A stretch of DNA of 64,000 nt, from assembly GCA_943349825.1 (NCBI GenBank), contig CALQZQ010000005.1:1-64000 (forward strand). The letters are read 5' to 3'. The notes below the pieces were generated by a model, which searched no databases, was not told the origin of the DNA, and saw nothing but the letters and a program-made list of their open reading frames with translations. Positions 28,677-38,156 of the stretch are shown here, in pieces. The DNA comes from Candidatus Peribacteria bacterium. Lineage in GTDB: Bacteria > Patescibacteriota > Gracilibacteria > UBA1369 > 2-02-FULL-48-14. Position numbers and translations under genes: made by a program. Positions within the stretch are counted from its first letter, which is position 1. Each line of letters begins with the position of its first letter.

Positions 28677-31094
28677 TTAGGCGCTCAAGCGAGCGAAGAG
28701 AAAGAATAAAGCGCTGAAGCCTCCCGTCATTAGGAAAGGCGCTGTGTTTGAAAGCCAGTTTGTTTTGCCAGGGCGAAAGCCTTTGAGCAGCAATGAGTTG
28801 CTCACCACGGAAACTGAGCTGAAGGCCATGGCGAGACCCGCGAGTTCCGGGCGTAGCACTAAACCGATGGACATGAAGACGCGCGCGGCTATGGGAATAC
28901 CCACTACGTTATAGAAAAGAGCAAAGAACATATTCTGTTTGATTTTGCTCATGGTTTCGCGGCTGAGCTGAATGGCGGTGAGGACGTCACGCAAGTCATT
29001 GCGGATGATGACGATTCCACCGGTTTCCATGGCTACATCCGTGCCTGAACCCATAGCAATACCGAGATCGGCTTGAGCAAGGGCAGGGGCGTCGTTGATG
29101 CCGTCTCCCACCATGGCTACTTTGAGGCCGGTGGCTTGTAATTTTTTAACTTCATTGGCTTTGTCTTCGGGAAGTACTTCAGCCAAGACGTTTTTGATTC
29201 CCACTTGGCGCGCGATGGCTTCTGCTGTGCGGCGGTTGTCTCCAGTGATCATAAAGACTTCAATGTGATGCGCTTCCAATGCTCGAACGGCTTCGATAGT
29301 GGTTTCTTTCAAGGTATCCGCCACGGCGACCAAGCCGAGGACTTCTTTCTCGGAGCTTAAAATCATTACGGTCTTCCCGTTTTCTTCCAGTTTGCGCACC
29401 TTTCGTTCGATTTTTTCCATGGCCGATTCGTTCAGGCCAATAATATCGGTGAGGAGCTTACGGTTTCCCAAAAAGTATTTTTTGTTTTCGATCGTGCCTT
29501 CCACTCCATGGCCGGGGATCGCGCGGAAATTTTCCACCTCTTCCAAAGCGATAGCTTCTTCTTCAGCGTACTTCACAATGGCTTCGGCCAAGGGATGTTC
29601 GGACAATTTTTCCATGCTGGCGGCCAGGCTGGTGATTTCTTCTTCGTCGCTGATTCCGGCACTGATGACATCGGTGACTTCAGGCTTTCCTTTCGTGAGG
29701 GTTCCTGTTTTGTCGAAAACAACCGCTTTCACTTTGCAAGCGGCTTCGAGGGGTTCGCCTCCTTTGATAAGGATGCCGTGCTCGGCGCCTTTGCCGGTTC
29801 CCACCATGATGGCGGTGGGTGTGGCGAGTCCGAGTGCACAAGGGCAGGCAATCACGATCACGGAAGTGAAAGTCATGAGAGCGAAGGCCAAGGTGGCCCC
29901 GAGCAGGAAGTACCACACTAAGAAGGTTAAGAGCGCGAGCCCAATCACAATGGGCACGAAGTAGGCGGAGATTCGATCTGCCACGGCTTGAATGGGGGCT
30001 TTGGAGCCTTGAGCTTCTTCCACCACGCGGATGATTTGAGCCAAGGTGCTTTCACTGCCCACTTTGGTGGCAGTGTATTCGAAACTTCCGTTTTTATTCA
30101 TGGTGGCGCCAATCACGTTGGTTCCCACTGTTTTTTCAACTGGGATGCTCTCTCCGGTGATCATGGATTCGTCTACAGAGGATTGGCCTTTGCTGAGCAC
30201 TCCATCCACGGGGATCTTTTCACCAGGACGTACCACGATGGTATCGCCTGCGACCACCGCTTCAATGGGGAGGTCTTCGGTGACGCCGTTTCTGATGACG
30301 CGTGCCGTTTTTGCTTGCAATCCCATCAGCTTCTTAATGGCGTCCGAAGTGCGCCCTTTGGTTTTGGCTTCTAGCCATTTTCCTAAAACAACGAAGGTGA
30401 TGAGGAAGGCAGCAGTTTCAAAATAAAGATCGGGGATTTTTTCGCCATCGAGACCGATCAAACTGCCTGTTTGGACAAAGTAGTTGATGAGTTGCCAGAG
30501 GCTGTAAAAGAAGGCCGTGGAAGTTCCAATGGCGATCAAGCTATCCATGTTGAAGGTCTTCATTTTTAGACTGCTCCACATTCCTTTATAGAATCCGGCC
30601 CCAATGATGAATTGAACGGGAATGGTCAGTATGAGGGAGATGATGCCCATTTTGGACATGAGGAACTCTTGCCCGGGAAGGAAGGAGAAGAAATCGAGGA
30701 GCATGAAGTAGAGCATCGGGAGGCTTAAGAGGAGGCTCACGGAAAACTTTCTTCCATAGGCTTTGATTTCTGCTTCGCGTTGGCGACGATCCGCCTCGGG
30801 ATCGCTGGCATCGGTCACCTTCGCTTTGTATCCGGCTTTTTCGACTGCGGCAATCAACAGCTCGGTATTGGCCAGCGAGTTGTCAAAAACCACTCGAGCT
30901 TTTTCGGCGGCAAAATTTACATTTGCCGTTTTTACGCCGGGAACTTTCTTGAGTCCTCGCTCAATTAAACCTGCGCAAGAGGAGCAATGCATTCCACTCA
31001 AGGACAATTGGACTTGTTCCTCTTTTGTTTCTTTTATCAAGTTGAAAAGTTTTTCCGGCATGAGCTTATTGGTTAAGGACTTTATAGTCGGCAC
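28677..31094 (-). CDS. copA: Copper-translocating P-type ATPase
   Basis: HMA domain [46 protein letters not shown]. Confidence 0.95.
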   Translation of the reverse strand: MPTIKSLTNKLMPEKLFNLIKETKEEQVQLSLSGMHCSSCAGLIERGLKKVPGVKTANVNFAAEKARVVFDNSLANTELLIAAVEKAGYKAKVTDASDPEADRRQREAEIKAYGRKFSVSLLLSLPMLYFMLLDFFSFLPGQEFLMSKMGIISLILTIPVQFIIGAGFYKGMWSSLKMKTFNMDSLIAIGTSTAFFYSLWQLINYFVQTGSLIGLDGEKIPDLYFETAAFLITFVVLGKWLEAKTKGRTSDAIKKLMGLQAKTARVIRNGVTEDLPIEAVVAGDTIVVRPGEKIPVDGVLSKGQSSVDESMITGESIPVEKTVGTNVIGATMNKNGSFEYTATKVGSESTLAQIIRVVEEAQGSKAPIQAVADRISAYFVPIVIGLALLTFLVWYFLLGATLAFALMTFTSVIVIACPCALGLATPTAIMVGTGKGAEHGILIKGGEPLEAACKVKAVVFDKTGTLTKGKPEVTDVISAGISDEEEITSLAASMEKLSEHPLAEAIVKYAEEEAIALEEVENFRAIPGHGVEGTIENKKYFLGNRKLLTDIIGLNESAMEKIERKVRKLEENGKTVMILSSEKEVLGLVAVADTLKETTIEAVRALEAHHIEVFMITGDNRRTAEAIARQVGIKNVLAEVLPEDKANEVKKLQATGLKVAMVGDGINDAPALAQADLGIAMGSGTDVAMETGGIVIIRNDLRDVLTAIQLSRETMSKIKQNMFFALFYNVVGIPIAARVFMSIGLVLRPELAGLAMAFSSVSVVSNSLLLKGFRPGKTNWLSNTAPFLMTGGFSALFFLFARLSA

Positions 31095-31278
31095 CTAGGG
31101 CTTCAATTTCTTTTTTCCAGGAGCTGAGATCGAGACTTTCATCGTGATCCAGAGTGACTTCCTTGCTCTCCAAGTTCACATCTACGCCGTGGACGGTGGG
31201 GAACTCTTGGCTCACTTCTGTGATGAGAGTCGCACAGGCATTGCAGTGCATTCCGGGGATTTTAACGATGGTTTTCAT
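31066..31278 (-). CDS. copZ: HMA-domain copper chaperone (CopZ-like)
   Basis: [32 protein letters not shown]. Confidence 0.85.
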   Translation of the reverse strand: MKTIVKIPGMHCNACATLITEVSQEFPTVHGVDVNLESKEVTLDHDESLDLSSWKKEIEALGADYKVLNQ

Positions 31279-31295
31279 AAAATTGGGGTAAAAAA

Positions 31296-32651
31296 TTAGT
31301 TAGTAACGTGGACTTTTGCACTGAACATTCCCATAGGGCAGGTGATGAAGAAGTCCTTGGTGGGAGTGAAGGGGCCCAGTTTGTTTTCACCGGGTTTGAG
31401 CACTACGCTCAGTCCAAAATCGGGCACGGTGAGGACGCTGATGCATCCACCCAAGTTTTTATCCACGTTTGCAATGATCGTGGTGGGTTTTCCCGCCTGA
31501 ACGGTGAAAGAATCCGGACTGTAGTTGTAAGACGTCACGGTCATATTGATCGTTTGCCCTTCTTCCGTTTGAGTGACTGCTGCTATGGATTCGCTTGTAC
31601 TGGCCTCGCTTCTTCCCCCAAAGAGGTTCGTGACATCAGTGCCTGTTAATATGAGACCGCTGTTTAGATTAAAAAGAGACAGCACGAGGACGAGCGTTCC
31701 TGAGAAACGAATAAATAATCGGGAAGTTCTTCCTTTGGCACTGGCTGAAATGGCGCTGATTCCCAGTAAGGCGGGCAGGGTGCCCAGAGCAAAAGTGAAC
31801 ATCGTTAGAGCTCCGGTGATGAAACTTCCCGATGCCAGGGCTACCAGCTGTAAAGACTGAGTGAAACCACAAGGAAGGAAGAAAGTCAGGGCTCCGAGAG
31901 CAAACGGAGCTGCGGGGTGTTCGTGCTCAGACAAGTTTGCGATTTTGTGGGAAAGCCATTTGGGAGGTCGAATGGGAAAGCTTCCTTTAGGGATGATTTT
32001 GAGGAGCGTGAGCGCCAGGTAAAACATCACCAGAGCAATCACAATGTTCATGTAGCCGGTCATTTGGGTAGAGAGTGTGATGGATTGCCCTAGAATTCCC
32101 ACCAAACCTCCGAGGATGAAGTAGGAAGTGAGTCGTCCCAAGTTGAACATGAGCAGCGGTTTGAATTTCTGCCAGCGACTCGCTCCTCCATGAACTTCAT
32201 TGTACTTGGCGGCCATGCTGAGCAAGAGTCCACCTGTTACCGCTAAACAACTGGAAGTGCCCGCCACAAGACCGATGAGTAAGATTCCGGCGAAAGTGGC
32301 GGTGTCGCTGCCGGCACTGGTGAGTGAAACCAGGTCTAGGCCCTGGAATATTTTGTATAAACCAAAGATGATGAGCAGAAACGAGCTGATCTCCAGCCAT
32401 TTTTGATCTGGCTCAAGAAGGGCTACGGAGTTTTCACCAAGGGAGTAGCCGGCTTCTTCAATGGCGCTTTGAAGTGTGGCCAGTGAGGGTTTGTTGGAAG
32501 GGTCTACTTTTATTCGTGCGAGTCCGGTTCTGTGATTCACTCGCACTTTTTCCACTCCCGGGATTTTTTTAATTTTACGCTCCAAAACCAGTTCGCAACT
32601 GGCGCAAGTCATGCCACTTATTTGAAGAGAGATCCATTCTGGTTCGTTCAT
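31296..32651 (-). CDS. HMA + TauE/SafE-like membrane + cupredoxin-like fusion protein
   Basis: GMTCASCELVLERKIKKIPG; polytopic region; C-terminal YNYSPDSFTVQAGKPTTIIANVDKNLGGC...FITCPMGMF. Confidence 0.85.
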   Translation of the reverse strand: MNEPEWISLQISGMTCASCELVLERKIKKIPGVEKVRVNHRTGLARIKVDPSNKPSLATLQSAIEEAGYSLGENSVALLEPDQKWLEISSFLLIIFGLYKIFQGLDLVSLTSAGSDTATFAGILLIGLVAGTSSCLAVTGGLLLSMAAKYNEVHGGASRWQKFKPLLMFNLGRLTSYFILGGLVGILGQSITLSTQMTGYMNIVIALVMFYLALTLLKIIPKGSFPIRPPKWLSHKIANLSEHEHPAAPFALGALTFFLPCGFTQSLQLVALASGSFITGALTMFTFALGTLPALLGISAISASAKGRTSRLFIRFSGTLVLVLSLFNLNSGLILTGTDVTNLFGGRSEASTSESIAAVTQTEEGQTINMTVTSYNYSPDSFTVQAGKPTTIIANVDKNLGGCISVLTVPDFGLSVVLKPGENKLGPFTPTKDFFITCPMGMFSAKVHVTN

Positions 32652-32691
32652 AACAGTAAGAGTAATAGATTAAATTCCTAACAGAATTCAA

Positions 32692-32997
32692 TCATTCTCT
32701 TTTTACGATTCCCTCTAGAGTTTGTAGAAACTTAAAATTTGGAGGAGGGGAGGAAACACTAAGTCCTTTTGGTCTAAGAATTACTAAAGATATGAAAAGG
32801 AAAAAAATGGGAAGGACAACGGTATATAGAGGCAGCACTGCCTCCGTGGGCTCTGCTATAGACTGCAAAACACAATGTTCATCAAACACACAGAAATTTT
32901 CTTGCCCTTCATGAGTCATCATCATGGCTAAAGAAAACTGTAGTACGCTCAAAGCAATCATCAGGATCAAGATTATTTTCGGCTTTAAGGGTTTCAT
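32692..32997 (-). CDS. Small membrane protein in copper cluster
   Basis: Two TM segments flanking FCVFDEHCVLQ. Confidence 0.55.
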   Translation of the reverse strand: MKPLKPKIILILMIALSVLQFSLAMMMTHEGQENFCVFDEHCVLQSIAEPTEAVLPLYTVVLPIFFLFISLVILRPKGLSVSSPPPNFKFLQTLEGIVKRE

Positions 32998-33006
32998 GCA
33001 GGAAGA

Positions 33007-33279
33007 TTATTTTTTCTTTTGAGCCAACTTGTACACTTTCAGTATTTCTTGAACCGCTTGAGCTTCTTTGCCTCCCTTCATTTGCTCGACGACGTGGGTA
33101 GAAAGGTGGTTTTCTAAAACCAGATCTTCAACGCTAGAGAGCGCCTCTTTAATGGCGCTTGCTTGAGTGATGACGTGCACACAGTAACTTTCCTCTTCCA
33201 CCATTTTTTGGAGCCCGCGAATTTGCCCTTCAATGATTTTTAGACGGCGGATGGCTTTTACTTTGATGTCTTTGCGCAT
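33007..33279 (-). CDS. csoR: CsoR-family metal-sensing repressor
   Basis: MRKDIKVKAIRRLKIIEGQIRGLQKMVEEESYCVHVITQASAIKEAL...HLSTHV; start moved to internal Met. Confidence 0.88.
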   Translation of the reverse strand: MRKDIKVKAIRRLKIIEGQIRGLQKMVEEESYCVHVITQASAIKEALSSVEDLVLENHLSTHVVEQMKGGKEAQAVQEILKVYKLAQKKK

Positions 33280-33290
33280 ATGTCCATAGC

Positions 33291-33307
33291 ATACCCCCAT
33301 GGGGTAT
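33291..33307. promoter_or_regulatory. CsoR-type operator
   Basis: ATACCCCCATGGGGTAT palindrome ~12 bp upstream of csoR start. Confidence 0.8.
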
Positions 33308-33394
33308 TTAGTGTCAAATGGTATTGCTTGGACATAGAGAGCGTCTTTGTGCTTATATTTAAACATTCTTATCCCAGCTGTTTGCAATATCGTC

Positions 33395-34062
33395 ATGAAA
33401 AAACTCCTTTCCACTTCTTCTCTTTTTCTTGCGGTTTTCTTGCGGCACTGGTGCTCTTTGTGGCGTGTGAGACTTCAAGCGCTTCTATGCCGGATACGTT
33501 TTGGGGACTGATGAGTTGGCACTACACGGCAAGTGAGGACGGTGCCTATGGTGTGGATGGTTCTGCGCAGGTGAAAATTAAATTCACTCGAAAGGAAGGT
33601 GCTACGTATGCCATTACGGGTACGGTTGAGCCCAATGAGACTTCTTGCACGCAGTACAATTATTTGCCAGAGCCTTGTGCCCCGATTTGGTGCAAGGTGA
33701 GTTCGGTGGACTCCGGTACTTTGAGAGGAACGGCGACGCTTGAGAACGGTGTGCTTTCAGCTACTCCCTTGTGGGATGTTTCTTATGCGATACATGTGGA
33801 GAATATGTGCAACCCTATTCCCGAAGCGATTGCACTGTACCCCAGTCAAAATGTTGCCACTATCATGGAGAGTTTGAACCCTACGGAGGAAAATCCCTTC
33901 TTCTATCCATGGACCATCGATGTGACGGACATCACTTTCATCGACGAGCTCCCCACGAATGAAATGACCGATGTGAAGACGGGTTACAGAAATTTCAACG
34001 CCACGGGCCTTTACAGCAGTGGGGAAGGGCTACTCGGTTTGTATCGAAACGAGCCGCAGTGA
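33395..34062 (+). pseudogene. Lipoprotein gene with apparent frameshift in the signal peptide
   Basis: ATG at 33395 gives MKKLLSTSSLFLAVF; the rest (LAALVLFVAC...) is in the frame of the listed 33280 ORF; shift near CTTGCGGTTTTCTTGCGG. Confidence 0.55.
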
Positions 34063-34064
34063 TG

Positions 34065-34718
34065 CTACAGCGTTTCCATCCACATTTCTTTGGTTTCGAA
34101 ATCCAAGGAGTTTTCTAGGATGCTTTGGTCGAAGCCAATGGAGCTTAGGTAGGCAGCTAAATCTGCGAAGCTCGTTAATTTAGTGGCCAAAACTTTTAAG
34201 TTCCCTTGGGGCTCGTAAGCCTCGGGCAAATAAATGAAAGCTTCTGTGCCGTCTTGAAATACGGCGAGTTGCGTGTCTCCCCAAGAATTATTGGGATCGG
34301 TAAAAGCCAGATAGCTTTGAGTGGGGTCGTTGGTGTGGAGCGCCAAGCCGATCGATACTTCTGGCGCAGCGCCGTCCGTTCCAATGAACCAGGTGATCAA
34401 ATTGTGATATTGATAGAAAGGCAGCTCGGAGTCCATCTTCACGATTTGCCAGTCACCCGAGCTGGTGAAATGAAATTCGTAAGGAGTTTGACCGTTGGCC
34501 GCCCATAAATCTCCGTACTCCTGAATTTGATCGGCAATAGTGTTTTGATCGAGTCCTTTCACGATGAAATAGCGGTTGTATTCAGTTCCATCCATTGGCA
34601 AAAGTGTGCCTTCGTAAGCGGGGCCGCCGCAGGCGGAAAGTCCGAGTGCTAAGGAAAGCAGTGCTAGCGATTTTTTATAAAAATTCATAGAGTGAGGGTT
34701 AGTTTTTAAGTAGCTCAC
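34065..34718 (-). CDS. Lipoprotein of unknown function
   Basis: MNFYKKSLALLSLALGLSACGG lipobox (internal start likely). Confidence 0.7.
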   Translation of the reverse strand: MSYLKTNPHSMNFYKKSLALLSLALGLSACGGPAYEGTLLPMDGTEYNRYFIVKGLDQNTIADQIQEYGDLWAANGQTPYEFHFTSSGDWQIVKMDSELPFYQYHNLITWFIGTDGAAPEVSIGLALHTNDPTQSYLAFTDPNNSWGDTQLAVFQDGTEAFIYLPEAYEPQGNLKVLATKLTSFADLAAYLSSIGFDQSILENSLDFETKEMWMETL

Positions 34719-35229
34719 GAAACTTCTCCTTGAGCTTGGAAAGCTTGGGGTTGATCACAAATTGGCAGTAGGGCTGCAGCACGTTTTTGGCGTAGTAGTT
34801 TTGGTGGTAGTCCTCTGCGACATAGAAAATGGTGAAAGGTTTCACTTCGGTCACGATGGGGTCTTCCAGGTCGTTTTGTGCGTTTTTGATGAAGTCCTCT
34901 GCTGCGCTTTTTTGTTCGGGCGTGGTGTAGAGAATGATGGAGCGGTACTGGGTACCGGTGTCGCCGCCTTGGCGGTTCAAAGTGGTGGGGTCATGGGTGC
35001 CAAAAAAGACCGTGAGCAAAGTTTTGTAGGAAATCACTTCAGGGTCGAATTCCACTTGAATGCCTTCGGCGTGGCCGGTTTTTCCGGTGCAAACTTGTTC
35101 GTAAGTGGGATTGGGCGTGGTGCCGCCGGCATAACCGGGTTTCACGGCGACTACTCCTTTGAGTTCTTGGTAGATGGCTTCTGTACACCAGAAGCAGCCT
35201 CCTCCGAAAATGGCGGTTTCAATGTTCAT
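34699..35229 (-). CDS. msrA: Peptide methionine sulfoxide reductase A
   Basis: AIFGGGCFWCTEAIYQELKGVVAVKPGYAGG, DPTTLNRQGGDTGTQYRS. Confidence 0.96.
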   Translation of the reverse strand: MNIETAIFGGGCFWCTEAIYQELKGVVAVKPGYAGGTTPNPTYEQVCTGKTGHAEGIQVEFDPEVISYKTLLTVFFGTHDPTTLNRQGGDTGTQYRSIILYTTPEQKSAAEDFIKNAQNDLEDPIVTEVKPFTIFYVAEDYHQNYYAKNVLQPYCQFVINPKLSKLKEKFRELLKN

Positions 35230-35804
35230 TCTTCATTCATTATTTTCTTCTCGATTCGGTTTTTCGTCCACTGGAAAGTGAGAATCAAGCCGACTACACC
35301 GATGGCTAAGAGCACAGGGTGGTCCATAATGTTTCCAAAGAAGCTGGAGCCGCGTCCGGCGAGCCAGCCGATGGCAATGATGATGAGGAGCCAAGGAATG
35401 GTCACTATTATATTCAGCAGCATGAAGCGCAGGAACTTGAGTCCATCCAAACTCAAATAGAGCACGCTGACGGTGCGGGTGCCGAAGATGAACTTTGTCA
35501 TGAACAGAAGGGAGGCTTCACTTTTTGCAAGTCGCTTCACCCATTTTTTCACACGACTGTCTTCATGGGTCAGTTTCTGTAGCCATTTCCAGTTTCGGCC
35601 GAGTCGGGCAAGGATGAACCAGAATAGATCTACCAGGATGGTGGCCACGAAAGTGACTGCAAATAAGTGAGGAATGCTCCAGAAACCTTCTCCCACCAGG
35701 AAGGCAAGAGGGAGGATCAACTCAGGACCACCCAGTACTGCCGCTACAAAGAAGAGGGCGTCGGGGTGACGTGAGTAGTTCTCGATAAGGCTTTGTAGTT
35801 CCAT
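35226..35804 (-). CDS. DedA/SNARE-associated membrane protein
   Basis: LPLAFLVGEGFWSIP, FGTRTVSVLYLSLDGLKFLRFMLLN. Confidence 0.75.
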   Translation of the reverse strand: MELQSLIENYSRHPDALFFVAAVLGGPELILPLAFLVGEGFWSIPHLFAVTFVATILVDLFWFILARLGRNWKWLQKLTHEDSRVKKWVKRLAKSEASLLFMTKFIFGTRTVSVLYLSLDGLKFLRFMLLNIIVTIPWLLIIIAIGWLAGRGSSFFGNIMDHPVLLAIGVVGLILTFQWTKNRIEKKIMNEE

Positions 35805-35828
35805 GGTAGCGACACTATGCCCTGAGCG

Positions 35829-36134
35829 CGTGAATCTTGAAACCCCAAACCCAAGAATAGAAGTTAGTGCACCTTCTGTTCAGCATGGAGCGCTCAGAGA
35901 AAGTTCATGAACTTTCTCTCCGCTTCCTTTCATGTTTGATGCTTTCCAGAAGATGCACTAACTTCTCTCTGTTGTGGAATTTCAAACTCTCTTTCGGACG
36001 TTTGGGCCCTGCTTGTTTTTTGAAGCATAACCCTTAAGGAATAAGCTATGAGGATCATGCATCCGAGTTGCTTCGCTCCTGCTTCAAAAAACAAGCAGGG
36101 CCTTTAGAGTGGAAGAAGGGTTTCAAGATTCACG
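35829..36134 (+). repeat. Double-hairpin element, copy A
   Basis: Outer 17 bp inverted repeat CGTGAATCTTGAAACCC/GGGTTTCAAGATTCACG; hairpin 1 arms 35859-35878/35947-35966; hairpin 2 arms 36005-36027/36080-36102 (23 bp perfect). Confidence 0.92.
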
Positions 36135-36179
36135 TCTCTGCTGCTTGATTTTTCCAATACAATGTGGGATTGTCGGCGC

Positions 36180-37022
36180 ATGAAAATGCTTATATTCGGT
36201 CAAGGATACATTGCCCACAAGTTCAAGGATTTTTTTGGCGCCGATGCCGAAATTTCGACGGTTCGTATTGAGGACTACTCCGTGGTGAAGGCTGAACTTG
36301 AACTTAAGAAGCTGGATGTAGTGGTGAACTGCGCGGGGAAAACCGGCCGTCCGAATGTGGATTGGTGTGAAGATCACAAAATGGAAACCGTATTTGGAAA
36401 TGTGACGGCCCCGATGATCTTGGCCCGCGCTTGTGAAGAACTTGGACTCTACATGGTGCACATTGGCAGTGGTTGCGTCTACGAAGGTTACAACGAGGGA
36501 AAAGGCTGGGGCGAAGACGATGCCCCCAATTTTGCGGGAAGTTTTTATTCTCGCACAAAGGCGTGGAGCGAGACGATGCTCAAGGAATTTCCTATCTTAC
36601 AGCTGCGCCTCCGCATGCCCTTCGATAGTATTCCCAGTGAGAGAAACTTCATCACTAAAATTGTGAAGTACGACAAAGTGATTTCCATACCCAATTCCAT
36701 CAGCGTTTTGGAAGACTTTTTGGTGGCTGCGAAAACTTTGATTGAAAAGAAGGCGATCGGAGTTTTTAATGTCACGAATCCTGGCGTTATTACGCACCAG
36801 GAGATTTTGGACATCTATAAAGAGCTGGTGGACCCGAACTACAACTACACTTTGTTTTCGGTGGAAGAGATGGAAAAAATCACGAAGGCCAAGCGATCCA
36901 ACTGCGGACTTTCTGTGCAGAAATTGGAGAGCCAAGGCATCCATTTGAGACCTGTTGCGGAGGCGGTGCGCGCTTCGCTCGTTGAATACCGCAAGCATTT
37001 GGAAAACGGAGTCACGGTGTGA
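36180..37022 (+). CDS. RmlD-like NAD-dependent sugar epimerase/reductase
   Basis: MLIFGQGYIAHKFKDFF, VVNCAGKTGRPNVDWCEDH, IGSGCVYEG, YSRTKAWSE. Confidence 0.85.
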   Translation: MKMLIFGQGYIAHKFKDFFGADAEISTVRIEDYSVVKAELELKKLDVVVNCAGKTGRPNVDWCEDHKMETVFGNVTAPMILARACEELGLYMVHIGSGCVYEGYNEGKGWGEDDAPNFAGSFYSRTKAWSETMLKEFPILQLRLRMPFDSIPSERNFITKIVKYDKVISIPNSISVLEDFLVAAKTLIEKKAIGVFNVTNPGVITHQEILDIYKELVDPNYNYTLFSVEEMEKITKAKRSNCGLSVQKLESQGIHLRPVAEAVRASLVEYRKHLENGVTV

Positions 37023-37046
37023 TAGAGTGGGCTTGAACATCCACCC

Positions 37047-38156
37047 ATGGCTCCACGCACTCTAGTTCTTCCGGATTTCGCTCGCTACTTTTTTGCTCTG
37101 GCGATTGGAGCGGTTTTGTTTTTGTTCGCGTGGGTGATCTCGCCCTTCTTCAATATTTTGGTTTATGCCGCTTTGGTGGTGGTGATTTTTTATCCCCTCT
37201 ATAAATTCTTTTTGCGGATTCTTCGTAAGCGACAAGGTCTTAGCGCTTTTTTGACCACTATTTTGGTCGCGCTCTTAGTTCTGGCGCCGCTCGCCCTTTT
37301 CATTGTTTTTCTGGCTCAAGAGGCGGTGACTATTTACGAATACCTCACCACTAAATGGTTGGCCTACAATGTGGATGGAGGGCTGCAGTGGACCGGGCTG
37401 GATCAACTTCCTGTGGTGGGACCTTGGCTGGAAACTTTTGGTCAGAATTATGGTTTTTCTGACTTCATTCATAATACGAACATTGATTTGATTCAAATCG
37501 TGCAGGAGGTGGGTAAGACGGTAGCTACTTTCTTGGTGGCTCAGAGTGGAAACATTGTGGGCGCCGTGAGTACTACCATTCTTTTTGTGCTCATTTTCTT
37601 GATTACGCTATTCTTCTTTTTCCGTGATGGGGCGCGTTTTATCGAGAAGGCGAAAGTGCTGAGCCCGCTTCCAGAAAAATATGAAGCCGAAATTGAACGC
37701 AAGCTGATTGATACGACTTATGGAATCGTGATGGGGAATTTTGGATCCTCCATTTTGCAGGGGATTGCAGCGGGGATTGGTTTTGCCATTGCCGGAGTGG
37801 AGAACATTATTTTCTGGGCCACGATGGTGGCGTTTGCTTCGCTGATTCCTTACTTAGGGGCAGCGCTCATTTGGCTTCCCATCGCTGTTTCTTTCATGTT
37901 GCGTGGCGAAATGGTCTGGGCTGTTTTCCTGGTTTTGTGGGGAATTTGTATCGTATCGGTGGTAGACAATGTGGCGCGACCCCTTTTGATTGGATCCCGC
38001 ACCAGTATGCACCCGCTGCTCACTTTCTTGGTGGTGCTCGGAGGTATTTTCCTCTTTGGGCTGAAGGGTATTATTTTTGGTCCGCTGATTTTGAGTCTCA
38101 CGATAACGATCCTCCATATTTATCAATTGGAGTATCAGGATATGCTCAAGGATTAG
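37047..38156 (+). CDS. AI-2E family transporter
   Basis: Polytopic; FFFRDGARFIEKA, GNFGSSILQGIAAGIGFAIAGV, GLKGIIFGPLILSL. Confidence 0.85.
   Translation: MAPRTLVLPDFARYFFALAIGAVLFLFAWVISPFFNILVYAALVVVIFYPLYKFFLRILRKRQGLSAFLTTILVALLVLAPLALFIVFLAQEAVTIYEYLTTKWLAYNVDGGLQWTGLDQLPVVGPWLETFGQNYGFSDFIHNTNIDLIQIVQEVGKTVATFLVAQSGNIVGAVSTTILFVLIFLITLFFFFRDGARFIEKAKVLSPLPEKYEAEIERKLIDTTYGIVMGNFGSSILQGIAAGIGFAIAGVENIIFWATMVAFASLIPYLGAALIWLPIAVSFMLRGEMVWAVFLVLWGICIVSVVDNVARPLLIGSRTSMHPLLTFLVVLGGIFLFGLKGIIFGPLILSLTITILHIYQLEYQDMLKD

Noticed and set aside
28677-31094. Many long ORFs antisense to copA, groEL, rny, pilT and other genes
   Set aside because: Frame shadows of strongly coding genes; sequences are low-complexity His/Arg/Ser-rich with no domain logic.
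33280-33394. N-terminal extension of the 33280-34062 ORF
   Set aside because: Overlaps the CsoR operator/promoter and lacks a signal peptide; a frameshifted lipoprotein start at 33395 fits better.
36034-36075. Hairpin 2 simply as an ordinary rho-independent terminator
   Set aside because: Stem is too long (23-29 bp), loop is over 50 nt and conserved, and copy A is not positioned after a gene end.
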